A stretch of DNA of 64,000 bases from an uncultured Bacilli bacterium. Lineage in GTDB: Bacteria; Bacillota_I; Bacilli_A; RF39; UBA660. A program made the translations under genes and the position numbers. Each line of letters starts with the position of its first letter. The first letter of the stretch is position 1. The notes below the pieces were generated by a model. That model saw only the letters and a list, made by a program, of their open reading frames with translations. It had not been told where the DNA came from and made no database searches. The stretch lies in the NCBI GenBank assembly GCA_934090795.1, contig CAKOJQ010000001.1:1-64000 (forward strand), read 5' to 3'. This document shows positions 52,846 to 62,918 of this stretch, piece by piece.

Positions 52846-52938
52846 ATAGCTCTTCCTTTTTTTCATTTTAATTTATAGTATTTATACATTATCTTTCTTA
52901 CAAGAAATTATTATACCTTATTTTACTTAAGAATTAAA

Positions 52939-53121
52939 CTATAACACTTTAAAAATTGAACAAGTGTGAGAGTTTTCACCAAGTACTATATTAATAGCCT
53001 TAATAATATTACTCTTTCCTGAATTATTTTTACTTATAACAATATTCTTACCAGGATTAAAATTAATGGTTAAATCTTTTATAGAACGATATTTTTTTAT
53101 TTTTACTTTACTTATATACAT
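52939..53121 (-). pseudogene. N-terminal stub of an OLD/RecF-like ATPase
   Basis: The 60 residues read MYISKVKIKKYRSIKDLTIN, then ISKNNSGKSNIIKAINIVL, the N-terminal Walker A of SMC/OLD-type ATPases, then a premature end. Full-length members have 400-600 residues. The rest is lost; it is probably another piece of former defence genes. Confidence 0.75.
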
Positions 53122-53189
53122 AAAACATACATCCTTTTATACATATATTACTATAAAACAGGTTAAATAAAATGTAAAAAAAGTGTAAT

Positions 53190-53215
53190 AAAAAAAGATA
53201 GAAATCAATCTACCT
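53190..53215 (-). terminator. Terminator after the polysaccharide gene block
   Basis: On the minus strand AGGTAGA and TCTATCT form a stem followed by T7. The remaining sequence of 53122-53386 holds no gene. Confidence 0.65.
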
Positions 53216-53386
53216 TAAAAATTCCAAAATAGTTTATATATAAGATGTGAATATTAATCTTTATTAGAATAAAATAATTTATATATATTTACTAATTACA
53301 TTTCTTAATCAATTAAATTTATCTATTCATAAGTTTTAGATTTTTTTGTTATACTTATGTTATTTTTTCAAATAGTTTTAAATAAA

Positions 53387-53698
53387 TTAATATCCTATCC
53401 TAATCTCTTGCAAATATTCTCTTGTATATATTTTATTCTCTACATCTTTAATATTATCATCAATTCTATTAACAATAATTACGTCAGATAATTTTTTAAA
53501 TTCATTTAGATCATTTACTACTTTACTATTAAAGAAATTATCTTCTTTTAATGTAGGTTCATAAACAATAACTTCGATTCCTTTACCTTTTATTCTTTTC
53601 ATAACGCTTTGAATAGCACTTGCTCTAAAGTTATCAGAACCAGATTTCACTGTTAATCTATATATACCTACTAATTTAGGATTTCTTTTAATTATCAT
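53387..53698 (-). pseudogene. C-terminal remnant of UDP-glucose 6-dehydrogenase
   Basis: The 103-residue reading PKLVGIYRLTVKSGSDNFRA...IKGKGIEVIVYEPTLKEDNFFNS...DVIIVNRIDDNI is the end of a Ugd-type nucleotide-sugar dehydrogenase (UDP-binding domain). The NAD domain and catalytic Cys are missing, so no activity is expected. It is directly downstream of wecB and at the right edge of the accessory island, showing that the island edge has cut the polysaccharide operon. Confidence 0.8.
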
Positions 53699-53785
53699 AT
53701 TAGCAATATGATCTTTTGTTTAGTATTTTTTTAAACAATATCCAACAAAACCAAATAGCTATTCAGATTTAACTACCATTTTACT

Positions 53786-54892
53786 TTATTTATACATTGT
53801 TTCTATAATAGCATCTACTATTCTTTCACTAGCATGACCATCACCATATGGATTAGAAGCCATACTCATACGTTCATATTCTTCTTTGTCTGTAAGTAAT
53901 CTCTTAGCCTCTTTATAAATAGTTTCTTCATCAGTACCAACAAGTTTTAAGGTACCAGCATCAATTCCTTCAGGTCTTTCAGTAGTATCTCTTAATACTA
54001 ACACCGGTTTACCTAAACTAGGTGCCTCTTCTTGTACACCACCACTATCACTCATAATCATATAACATTTATTTATAAAATTATGAAAATCAAATACTTC
54101 TAAAGGTTCAATCAATTTAACTTTTTCACAATCTCCAAATACTTCATTAGCAACTTCTCTAACAAGAGGATTTTTATGAATAGGATAAATTACCTTAACA
54201 TCGTCAAACTCATCTACAATTCTCTTAATTGCTTTAAATATATGACGCATAGGTTCTCCTAAATTTTCTCTTCTATGAGCAGTTAATAGAATTAATCTTT
54301 CTCCATCTTTAACAAAATCTAACTCCGGATTACTATAATTATCATCAACAGTAGTACTCATAGCATCAATAGCCGTATTACCAGTAATATATATTTTACT
54401 TTCTTCAATATTTTCCTTAAGTAAATTTTCACGACTTAAATTAGTAGGAGCAAAATACATATCAGTCATACAATCAACCATTTGTCTATTCATCTCTTCT
54501 GGAAAAGGACTATACTTATCATTTGTTCTAAGTCCAGCTTCTACGTGACCAATCATAACTTGATTATAAAAAGCTGCAAGTGCACCAGCAAACGTAGTTG
54601 TAGTATCACCATGAACAAGAACAATATCAGGTTTACATTCTTTAATTACCTTTTCAAGTCCAGTTAACGCTCTAGTAGTTATATCACCTAAAGTTTGACC
54701 TTGTTTCATTATATTCAAGTCATAATCAGGCTTAATATCAAAAGTTTCAAGCACCTGATCAAGCATTTCTCTATGTTGTGCCGTAACACATACAATACTT
54801 TCAGTTTCTTCTCTTTTTTCTAATTCCTTAACTAGTGGAGCCATCTTAATAGCTTCAGGTCTAGTTCCAAATATACTCATTACTTTAATCAT
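53786..54892 (-). CDS. wecB: UDP-N-acetylglucosamine 2-epimerase (non-hydrolysing)
   Basis: The 368-residue protein starts VMSIFGTRPEAIKMAPLVKEL and has TAQHREMLDQVL, VHGDTTTTFAGALAAF, HVEAGLRT, TGNTAIDAM and SDSGGVQEEAPSLGKPVLVLR, full-length for WecB/MnaA. It interconverts UDP-GlcNAc and UDP-ManNAc, the donor for wall teichoic acid or capsule. It overlaps the flippase gene by 8 bases. Confidence 0.96.
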   Translation of the reverse strand: MIKVMSIFGTRPEAIKMAPLVKELEKREETESIVCVTAQHREMLDQVLETFDIKPDYDLNIMKQGQTLGDITTRALTGLEKVIKECKPDIVLVHGDTTTTFAGALAAFYNQVMIGHVEAGLRTNDKYSPFPEEMNRQMVDCMTDMYFAPTNLSRENLLKENIEESKIYITGNTAIDAMSTTVDDNYSNPELDFVKDGERLILLTAHRRENLGEPMRHIFKAIKRIVDEFDDVKVIYPIHKNPLVREVANEVFGDCEKVKLIEPLEVFDFHNFINKCYMIMSDSGGVQEEAPSLGKPVLVLRDTTERPEGIDAGTLKLVGTDEETIYKEAKRLLTDKEEYERMSMASNPYGDGHASERIVDAIIETMYK

Positions 54893-56144
54893 TTACAATA
54901 CCTTCTTTATTTAATTTAAATAATTTTATGTTTTTATATACAATTCCAATTCTAAGTGCAAATAACATAAACTCTGTAAAACTACAACATAATGCAAGAT
55001 ATTTTAGAGTAAATTTATTCATAATAATCAAAAATAGCAACCCTACAACTTGGAATATTGATGCAAATATGGTTGATATGGACGTCTCTTTAATTTTATC
55101 TATTGAACCTAAAACTGGCCATCCATATAGCATTGAGTAAAAACTGAAAACAAATGCAGGAAGTAAATATACTAAAATAGGGCCAGCCGCTATATATTTG
55201 TTTCCGCCAATTATTTTCATGACAATTTCATTTCCAAAAATAACAATTATTATTCCAAAAAACATAGGTACAATCATAAATATAGATATTTTCTTAATAA
55301 GTTCTAAATCCTTTTTTCTTATCATATATGGATATAAACTATTAGTTAAAGGATTATACAATGCTTTAGCTGCTGATAAAATTTGCATACAAATTCCCCA
55401 AAAAGCTATTTCCTCAATTGAAACATAAAAACCTGCTAGAATTGTTGTTAATGCTCCAAATATAGTTGTTGCAAAATTAGAAATAAAATAGACAAATGAC
55501 ACTTTTAAATCTTTCATAAAGTTCTTTATATTTTTAAAACTTATTTTAAGATTAACCATTTTTAAAAATAAAATTGATAGTATTGCTGCAATAGCATTAC
55601 CTATTAATTCCAAGATTGGAATAATCATTATATTTTTGTCATCCTTAACCAATAAAAATGTACATATTAATGTGACAATTTTAGAGATAATATATGGAAT
55701 TGCAACAAGATTCATTTTTTCTATCCCTCTATACAAAAAATCTAAAATAAAAATTGTTGCTAATGAGGATAAAAAATACATTAAACAAAACAAAAAATTA
55801 TTTTTTAATATTGGTATTAATATACAAGCTATTAAATATAGTATACTGGCAATAACACCTAGTAAAACTTTTTCAAATAAAGTATTACCAATAATTGAAT
55901 TTATTTTATTTTTATCACCCTTTGCCATTACAATATTTTTAGTTGCCGACAATAAAAAACCAAAATCTAAAAATAATTGAACATAAACTATAAGTGATTT
56001 AACATAGGTAACAACTCCGTATGTTTGCGTTGAAAGTACTCTTGTTAAATAAGGGAGTGTAAATAAAGGAAAGATTAATTTTACTATGTTCATAATATAT
56101 AGTGAAATTGTATTATTCATTAAATTTTTTTTATCATTTATCAT
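54885..56144 (-). CDS. wzx: Wzx-type polysaccharide flippase
   Basis: The 419-residue protein has about 12 membrane helices with the MOP/PST beginning LFPLFTLPYLTRVLSTQTYGVVTYV. It should translocate lipid-linked repeat units for the Wzx/Wzy pathway. It overlaps the pyruvyltransferase gene by 4 bases. Charged loops are few and the sequence is typical for divergent O-unit flippases. Confidence 0.9.
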   Translation of the reverse strand: MINDKKNLMNNTISLYIMNIVKLIFPLFTLPYLTRVLSTQTYGVVTYVKSLIVYVQLFLDFGFLLSATKNIVMAKGDKNKINSIIGNTLFEKVLLGVIASILYLIACILIPILKNNFLFCLMYFLSSLATIFILDFLYRGIEKMNLVAIPYIISKIVTLICTFLLVKDDKNIMIIPILELIGNAIAAILSILFLKMVNLKISFKNIKNFMKDLKVSFVYFISNFATTIFGALTTILAGFYVSIEEIAFWGICMQILSAAKALYNPLTNSLYPYMIRKKDLELIKKISIFMIVPMFFGIIIVIFGNEIVMKIIGGNKYIAAGPILVYLLPAFVFSFYSMLYGWPVLGSIDKIKETSISTIFASIFQVVGLLFLIIMNKFTLKYLALCCSFTEFMLFALRIGIVYKNIKLFKLNKEGIVND

Positions 56145-57217
56145 AATTTACGTTCCTCAATTTCTAATTTTTTCCATGTAATATTAGAATTTTCAACTAA
56201 TTTTTTGTTTATATTTACTTTTTTATTATAATATAAATTAATTACATTATAAACATCCTCACTTGTACAATCGTATAATGAAATACATCTTTCAGATTCA
56301 TTTATTTGATTGTAGAATCTTTTTGTTTTTTCATAATGACAAGCAATAGATATAACACTTTTATTTAACATACAGCCAATTACACCAACGTGGAGTTTTG
56401 ACGTTATTATAATACTAGACACATCGATTAAAGCAGATAACTCATAAGGATTTGTATATTCAAAATATCTTGCCTTATTAAAATAACTATTAAACAGTTT
56501 AAACATTTGAATTCCATTTTCAAGAATAGAATCATTAGTTACTATATATACAAATTCATTATTTTTATTATGCTCTTTATCAAAAGTTATCAATGCATCT
56601 GCGAATTTTTTTAAAGCAACAATATCATGATTATAGTGTATAATTATTATTTTTCTTGTTTTTGTTTCTTCTATTATTTTATTTATTTTGTCAGTGTAAT
56701 TCATATTTTTTTTGGGATTGTAAGTTAGAATTAAATCTCCACAATTAAATATTTTATCTAAATTGCATAGTTTTTTTAGACAATAATATGATTCATCATC
56801 TCTTGTTGTAATTAGTGAAGAATGATTACCAATAAATTTTACACTTCTTTTTAATAAAATATTTTTTAACGGACTAGCTCCAATTGCCAAAATGATTATT
56901 TTCTTTTTGAATATTACTGAATATATTCCTATTGGCATAAATCTTATAAATTGAATTATATTGTCTTTAAAAGTTGAATTATGTCCCTCACCAAAATATC
57001 CACCGGGTATATAAACCAAGGTATCAAATAAATTAGTTTTAAATGAATTTTCATCATATTTTGGCAAATATTTTTTGAAAAAACTAGATGGTTGATAAAA
57101 TTTTACATGATAATTATTGTTTTTAAAATGCTGATAAATCATATCTGCATAAATAAAATCACCGTAATTGGATGAATTGCAATTAGTAGCTCCATGTAAT
57201 AAAATATTTTTTTTCAT
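56141..57217 (-). CDS. Polysaccharide pyruvyltransferase-family protein
   Basis: The 358-residue protein has the PF04230 start (ILLHGATNCNSSNYGDFIYADMI), YIPGGYFGEGHNS and the C-terminal SKLHVGVIGCMLNKSVISIACHYEKTKRFY. Members add ketal pyruvate to sugars using PEP, while others act as glycan transferases of related fold. It follows the GT gene by five bases. Presumed role: to modify the repeat unit. Confidence 0.88.
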   Translation of the reverse strand: MKKNILLHGATNCNSSNYGDFIYADMIYQHFKNNNYHVKFYQPSSFFKKYLPKYDENSFKTNLFDTLVYIPGGYFGEGHNSTFKDNIIQFIRFMPIGIYSVIFKKKIIILAIGASPLKNILLKRSVKFIGNHSSLITTRDDESYYCLKKLCNLDKIFNCGDLILTYNPKKNMNYTDKINKIIEETKTRKIIIIHYNHDIVALKKFADALITFDKEHNKNNEFVYIVTNDSILENGIQMFKLFNSYFNKARYFEYTNPYELSALIDVSSIIITSKLHVGVIGCMLNKSVISIACHYEKTKRFYNQINESERCISLYDCTSEDVYNVINLYYNKKVNINKKLVENSNITWKKLEIEERKL

Positions 57218-57222
57218 TAATA

Positions 57223-58356
57223 TTATCTACCCTTTCTAATTTGTTTTGAATATGATTCATAATATCTCTTTTTATAATAATCAAATAATTTTTTTGATTC
57301 AGATTTAATGTCATATTTACTATTTTTCATACAATTATAACCATCTATCCTTTTTAAATTATAATCTGTATCCATAATATTTATTATCCATTCATCAAGA
57401 CAATCGATAGATAAATATTTTATTAATGAAGTTACTGATATTTCATTTGTTATATTATTTGATACAAGACTTTTAATCCCAGAAGCCTGTGCTTCTGCTA
57501 AAACAACAGGTAATCCTTCATACAACGACGGTAATAAAAAAATATCTGCTGCTGATAATATTTTATTAATATCCTTTCTTACTCCTAAGAAAAAAACAGA
57601 AGATGACAAATTATTTTTATTAACGTAATCAATCAATTTTTCTTTGTCTTCGCCTTCACCTATAAGAAACAATTTATAATTATTATTAGTTACTGCTATT
57701 GTTTTCATTACATTTAATAAAAATATCTGATTTTTTTGTTCAGTTAATCTTGCAACATTAATCATTAATTTATCTTTATTATTTAAATTGAATTCATTTC
57801 TTATTGTCAATCTATTAGTTTCATTATATTTAAACTTTTCTAAATCTATTGCATTATTAATTATTTTAATTTTATTTTTCAAAAATGCTTTTTTTCCATA
57901 TAACCAAATTGCAGCATCGTTTCCACATGCAAATTTATCAGTTGCAAATATATTTATTAAAATGACAATTATAAATCTTGTTATTCTTTTTAGAATACCT
58001 TCTTTTTCAAATGCCATATGACTATGCATTATTCGAACTTTAATATTATTTTTTTTAGCTAAAATAAGTCCTAAAATAGCTCTATAGCCATGCGTATGCA
58101 CTATATCATATTTATTTTCTTTTATTATTTCATTTATTTCTTTAAATCGAAGAAATGGGCTTATTTTTGAATTTTTAAGATGATAAATCTTACAATTCAT
58201 TTGTTTTAATTTTTCTTCTAAGAATCCAATTTTTTCGGAAGGAACTACAAAATCAAATGATATCTCATTTCTATCAAAATTCGAATAATAGTTAAATAAA
58301 AATGATTCAACTCCACCATTATCAAGACTGGTAAACATATGTAAAACTTTTATCAT
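57223..58356 (-). CDS. GT4-family glycosyltransferase
   Basis: The 377-residue GT-B enzyme starts VLHMFTSLDNGGVESFLFNY, has VARLTEQKNQIFLL (UDP domain start) and LPSLYEGLPVVLAEAQASGI with the E-x7-E type catalytic region. It is probably a retaining GT4 transferase in repeat-unit synthesis. It lies between a Wzy-like gene and the pyruvyltransferase. Confidence 0.92.
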   Translation of the reverse strand: MIKVLHMFTSLDNGGVESFLFNYYSNFDRNEISFDFVVPSEKIGFLEEKLKQMNCKIYHLKNSKISPFLRFKEINEIIKENKYDIVHTHGYRAILGLILAKKNNIKVRIMHSHMAFEKEGILKRITRFIIVILINIFATDKFACGNDAAIWLYGKKAFLKNKIKIINNAIDLEKFKYNETNRLTIRNEFNLNNKDKLMINVARLTEQKNQIFLLNVMKTIAVTNNNYKLFLIGEGEDKEKLIDYVNKNNLSSSVFFLGVRKDINKILSAADIFLLPSLYEGLPVVLAEAQASGIKSLVSNNITNEISVTSLIKYLSIDCLDEWIINIMDTDYNLKRIDGYNCMKNSKYDIKSESKKLFDYYKKRYYESYSKQIRKGR

Positions 58357-58369
58357 AAAAGCACCTCTC

Positions 58370-59611
58370 TCATTGTATTTTATAAAATTTAGGTTGTTTA
58401 TAATCTTTTAAATTAAATAAAAAGGCATAAATAAAACAAAATCTATACGAAAATAATATATTTTCATATGACATAAGAAATAATAACATTATAAATAATA
58501 TTTTCGAACATATATTATTTTTAGAAATTTGCCATATTTCTTTTAAATATAAAATAAAGAATACGAAACCTAATAATCCACAATTTGTTATAATTTGTAT
58601 AATAGAAGAACAATAATTTAAATTTGCTTCATCAAATTTTGTATTTATGCTATTGTATTTCATATAATTACCTAAATTGTTTATTCCAACTCCAATCAGT
58701 TGATTAATAGGATTCATTTCTTTATATACAATTATTCCTCTTGTAACACGATTATTAAAAGATGCACCATTCATAGTTCTTTCAATTATATTATTATTTT
58801 TAAAATTATTTATCACAAACAACAAAATTATTAATGCCATAATAGAAGATATTATTATATTTGAACCTTTTTTTAATCCATGTTTTTTTAAAAAATAATT
58901 AAAATACAAAAATATTATAATAGATATAGAAACAATAGCTGCTGACGAACCGGATAAAAATAAAGCAAACAAAACAACAATATGTTCAAATTTCATAAAT
59001 ATATTTTTTTTCAAATTAAAAAATAGTATACATATATATGGAATGCAAAACAATGTAAAATAACCTGGTTCTAAAAATAATGATGATGGTCTAAAAATCC
59101 ATTTATAATAATCAGTTAAAACTCTGGCATTTTTTTCTGGTGGAAATAATAAATTACTTGATATATATCTTGGAAGATAATTACCAGTGCATTTATAAAC
59201 AATATATTGAATTATTAAATAAAAAGAGAAAAGAAAAACAATTTTACTATAAAAATCAATAACAAAATTTATTTTGAAATGATTTTTTGCGATTTGACAA
59301 ACAATATAATAAAAAATCATTCTTGCAAATATAGTTATGAAATCTGCATATGAAAAATAGTCATTAAAAGATATAATCATAGATAATATAATTATAGTAA
59401 AATAAAATAATAATTCATATGTTAAGCAAATCTTTTTTTTATTTTTTTTCATAAATAATAGATAAATAAATATGAAAGGAAATAATAATAATTCGCCAAA
59501 TGAAATAACGTTTCCTATTCCTTTATATTGATATAAAAAAGGCAATAAAACTATAACGATTGAAAATAATTTATCATAATTTAAAAAATTATTTTTCCAT
59601 TTTGTTTTCAT
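58370..59611 (-). CDS. Wzy/O-antigen ligase-like polysaccharide polymerase
   Basis: The 413-residue membrane protein has about 10-11 helices, and a large outer loop near residues 130-180 (CTGNYLPRYISSNLLFPPEKNARV...WIFRPSSLFLEPGYF), with the R-P-S...EPG pattern typical for Wzy/WaaL. It overlaps the upstream GT gene by 23 bases. It would link repeat units outside the membrane. Confidence 0.85.
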   Translation of the reverse strand: MKTKWKNNFLNYDKLFSIVIVLLPFLYQYKGIGNVISFGELLLFPFIFIYLLFMKKNKKKICLTYELLFYFTIIILSMIISFNDYFSYADFITIFARMIFYYIVCQIAKNHFKINFVIDFYSKIVFLFSFYLIIQYIVYKCTGNYLPRYISSNLLFPPEKNARVLTDYYKWIFRPSSLFLEPGYFTLFCIPYICILFFNLKKNIFMKFEHIVVLFALFLSGSSAAIVSISIIIFLYFNYFLKKHGLKKGSNIIISSIMALIILLFVINNFKNNNIIERTMNGASFNNRVTRGIIVYKEMNPINQLIGVGINNLGNYMKYNSINTKFDEANLNYCSSIIQIITNCGLLGFVFFILYLKEIWQISKNNICSKILFIMLLFLMSYENILFSYRFCFIYAFLFNLKDYKQPKFYKIQ

Positions 59612-60698
59612 ATATTTCCTCTAACTTTTCTTTTAATTTTTTTTCAAAAATTTTATTATCCTTTATTGCATCTTTTATAACTCTATCACAAAAAAGGTCA
59701 AATTTTTTAGGATTGATATTTATATACCAATTATATAAATCATCTAAATTTTTTAGATTTTTTAAATTCAAAGAATAATTGAATGATTCACTAATATTTT
59801 CCATTGTTGTATTGGGGCTCACAATTAATGGTTTGTGGTATAACGCTCCATCGTAGTATTTATTTGAAATTGCATATTTAACTAGGGGGTGTTCACTTCC
59901 ATAGCAGTTAAAAATAATGTCTGAATTATTATAAATTTCTTTTTTTTCATTTGGTAAAAAAGGTCCATGAAATACAACTCTAGAATTTTCTAATTCTTTT
60001 ACTTTATTAGAACAAATATTAGATGTACTTTCATTACCATAAAAATGAAATTCAAATCTATCATCTGCTAAAACTAATTCTATCAGCCTTAAGCATTGTT
60101 TTTCGTATGATATGCTACCTATATACGATATAACAATTCTATCGTTGGAAGATTTTTTAAAATTATTTTTTAATAAAAAACTTGAATTTTTTTGATTTAT
60201 ATTATGGCATAATAAATATTCATTTTTCGGTAGAAACTTTGCATAATCAGGAGATGAAACTATCCTTAATGAGGCAGCTTCCATTAACTTTTTCTCTTTA
60301 TTATAATAAAATTTTATTCCTTCCCATGTATAATCCCTAACATCTATCAAGTACCTATTTTCATATTTTTTTGTAAGATAATTAGATAATAATACTCCTG
60401 GTATAGTCGTAAGTACAATTATATAATCGTATTTTTTTTGATTTATTATCTTTTTTATCGCATATTGGAAATAGATAAAGTTAGGTATTTTTAAAATTTT
60501 AGAATTTTTTTCAGAATATTTTCCTATCCAATTTATGGAAATATAATTTTCTGGCAATTTTTCAACTAATTTTTTATCTCTATTAAAATATATAACCTCA
60601 TATTTGCAATTCTTACAATTATCTAATATTTCTGTATATATATTCAAAAATGGTATATATCTTATATTATGAAAACAAACAATTCCAATTTTTATCAT
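59589..60698 (-). CDS. Putative GT-B glycosyltransferase
   Basis: The 369-residue protein has an IKIGIVCFHN start and a C-terminal half (RIVISYIGSISYEKQCLRLIEL, FHFYGNES, VVFHGPFLPNEKKEIYNNSDI) typical of GT4 donor domains. The usual catalytic E-x7-E is not clear. I chose ATG 60698 because AAAAAGGATG lies upstream of it; an earlier ATG at 60719 includes that site. Linkage unknown. Confidence 0.8.
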   Translation of the reverse strand: MIKIGIVCFHNIRYIPFLNIYTEILDNCKNCKYEVIYFNRDKKLVEKLPENYISINWIGKYSEKNSKILKIPNFIYFQYAIKKIINQKKYDYIIVLTTIPGVLLSNYLTKKYENRYLIDVRDYTWEGIKFYYNKEKKLMEAASLRIVSSPDYAKFLPKNEYLLCHNINQKNSSFLLKNNFKKSSNDRIVISYIGSISYEKQCLRLIELVLADDRFEFHFYGNESTSNICSNKVKELENSRVVFHGPFLPNEKKEIYNNSDIIFNCYGSEHPLVKYAISNKYYDGALYHKPLIVSPNTTMENISESFNYSLNLKNLKNLDDLYNWYININPKKFDLFCDRVIKDAIKDNKIFEKKLKEKLEEIYENKMEK

Positions 60699-60832
60699 AT
60701 TTCTAACATCCTTTTTCATTTTTTTAAAATTTTTTGATTAGTATTTTAACACATAATTAACATTTCATTGCATGTAATTTCAATTAAACAATATTCAGTA
60801 TAACATTTACTTTTTTTAACAAAAATTTCAAT

Positions 60833-62053
60833 TTAATTATTCTGACTATTTTTAATCAATTCTTTTAAGTAATTTTCAAGTTTATCCATTACAATGTTCT
60901 TTTCAAAATTTTCATTAAAATATTTAACTGCATTTTTGCCACATTCCTTATATTTTTCTTTATCTTCAATAAAATCGTCTAATAATTTTGCATAAGCTTC
61001 ATAATCTCCAGAAGGTACAACTGCTCCACATCTACTTTCCTCAATTAATTCTTTAGCACCACCATCAATAGCAGCTAAAATTGGTTTTCCACCGGACATA
61101 TAATTTTGTAGTTTTGCCGGTACTGTATTTGCAACAAATCCGATTTCCTTTTCAGAACATAATGTTAAAAGAAAGGCATCCATTTTAGGATAAATATCAT
61201 TTAATTTTTCTTTAGGAACTCGACCATAAAACTTAATTTTATCATCTACCCTTAATTCTTTAGAATATTCAATGCACTTTTTATAACTAGTTCCTTCACC
61301 ATAAATATTTACTAAAAATGGTTTAGTTGTTTTCATTAATGAAACAGCCTTTATTATACATTCTATATTTTGCTGTTGTCCTATATTTCCAGCAAATACA
61401 AAATTTGTTATTTGGTTTTTTTTAGGTTTTGTATTTTTAATATCCATACTAGATGAATGTTGTGGTAAATATATTATTTTACTTTTGTCTACATCACACA
61501 CATTAATTAAATAATTTTTAAATGGTCTTGATGTTATTCCAACTTTATCACCGCTGTTATATGCTTTCTTGCAATATTTTAACATTATTTTATACAAAGG
61601 ATTTTTTTCATTAACATTCCATATTTTCATTTGATCAGGCCATAAATCTAGTACATATAAAAACATTGGAATATTATATTTCTTCTTAATTATGATTCCA
61701 GGATTGACCATTAAAATTGGAGCTAATTGATAAGCATAAATAATATCATATTTATCAAAATTATGTGTTAGTGCATATAAGCTTGAATTTATAAAATAAG
61801 ATAAATAGTTTATTACTCTCATAATAAAACCATGATGTCTAGCTATTATTGGTACCCTAATTATTTCGACACCATTATGATATTCATGTCTATTTTTTCC
61901 AAATTTATATTTCTTGGGAATTTTGGTGGTAGCATAATCAGGTAATCCTGTTAAGACCGTTACTTTATTTCCTTTTTTTACAAGTTCTTCGGCTATTTCA
62001 TTAATTAAAAAATTATCTGGCCAATAATACTGGCAAGTTATTAATACATTCAT
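60833..62053 (-). CDS. WbuB-like GT4 glycosyltransferase
   Basis: The 406-residue GT-B protein starts NVLITCQYYWPDNFLINEIAEELVKKG and VTVLTGLPDYATTKIP, as in WbuB/colanic-type GT4 enzymes. The donor half has NFVFAGNIGQQQNIECIIKA, IKFYGRVP and EIGFVANTVPAKLQNYMSGGKPILA. It follows the sugar transferase, so it may add the second sugar. The 134 bases between this gene and the next GT (60699-60832) hold nothing evident. Confidence 0.92.
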   Translation of the reverse strand: MNVLITCQYYWPDNFLINEIAEELVKKGNKVTVLTGLPDYATTKIPKKYKFGKNRHEYHNGVEIIRVPIIARHHGFIMRVINYLSYFINSSLYALTHNFDKYDIIYAYQLAPILMVNPGIIIKKKYNIPMFLYVLDLWPDQMKIWNVNEKNPLYKIMLKYCKKAYNSGDKVGITSRPFKNYLINVCDVDKSKIIYLPQHSSSMDIKNTKPKKNQITNFVFAGNIGQQQNIECIIKAVSLMKTTKPFLVNIYGEGTSYKKCIEYSKELRVDDKIKFYGRVPKEKLNDIYPKMDAFLLTLCSEKEIGFVANTVPAKLQNYMSGGKPILAAIDGGAKELIEESRCGAVVPSGDYEAYAKLLDDFIEDKEKYKECGKNAVKYFNENFEKNIVMDKLENYLKELIKNSQNN

Positions 62054-62078
62054 AAATATTTAGTCACCTCTTTATAAT

Positions 62079-62768
62079 TTACTTTGCACCTTTTTTTAGA
62101 AATACTACTTTTATTGTTTTAAAAACGCATTTGATATCTAATAATAGTGAAGCATTATTACAGTAATAATATTCTAGTTCTAATCTTTCTTCATAGGTTA
62201 AATTAGATCTTCCATTACATGCCCACCAACCAGATAATCCTGGTTTAACACTTTCATAAATTTTATGATTTCCACTATGAGCATCTAATTCTCCTCTAAC
62301 TAATGGTCTGGGGCCAATAAATGACATATCACCTTTAATTATTGATATTAATTGAGGTAATTCATCTAATGAAGTCTTTCTTAAGATATTACCAATTTTG
62401 GTTATTCTTGGATCATTTGATAATTTTTGAGCTTTTTTCCATTCGCTTTTATATGGTTCCTTTTTTATTAGTTCTTTTAGTACTTCATCCGCATTAGGTA
62501 TCATACTTCTAAACTTATATAATTTAAATTCTTCTCCATTTTTACCGATTCTGGTTTGAGTATAAAATATTGAAGAGTAATCTTTATTTAGAATATATGA
62601 TATTTTAATGATTATAGATAATGGGATTAAAAATAAAATTCCAAATATAGATAAGAATATATCGAATAATCTTTTAGTTATTAAATAAGAATATTTTTTT
62701 ACTTTAGAAAAATTTAAACAACTTTCAGAAATATCATTAATACTTATATTGTTTATATCATTATTCAT
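62079..62768 (-). CDS. Initiating undecaprenyl-phosphate sugar-1-phosphate transferase
   Basis: The 229-residue monotopic phosphoglycosyltransferase has an N-terminal re-entrant helix (RLFDIFLSIFGILFLIPLSI), then IFYTQTRIGKNGEEFKLYKFRSM with basic motif, the catalytic Asp-Glu pair (TSLDELPQLISIIKGDMSFIGPRPLV) and PGLSGWWACNGRSNLTYEERL. It loads the first sugar (often Gal-P, GlcNAc-P or GalNAc-P) on undecaprenyl phosphate. ATG at 62768 was preferred over a GTG nine bases upstream; the ribosome site is weak. First gene of the assembly operon. Confidence 0.94.
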   Translation of the reverse strand: MNNDINNISINDISESCLNFSKVKKYSYLITKRLFDIFLSIFGILFLIPLSIIIKISYILNKDYSSIFYTQTRIGKNGEEFKLYKFRSMIPNADEVLKELIKKEPYKSEWKKAQKLSNDPRITKIGNILRKTSLDELPQLISIIKGDMSFIGPRPLVRGELDAHSGNHKIYESVKPGLSGWWACNGRSNLTYEERLELEYYYCNNASLLLDIKCVFKTIKVVFLKKGAK

Positions 62769-62889
62769 ACAACACACACACTTTCATTCTCTTTGTTTAA
62801 GTACTGTGTTAATTATAGCAAAAATTAGAATTTTGTACAACGAATTGCCACTAATTTGCATAAATATATGATTTTTTATAATTCCCAAA

Positions 62890-62916
62890 TAAAAAAAGAA
62901 TAGATTTCTCTATTCT
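62890..62916 (-). terminator. Terminator of the DUF3789-like gene
   Basis: On the minus strand AGAATAGA-GAAA-TCTATTCT followed by T6. Confidence 0.9.
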
Positions 62917-62918
62917 AC

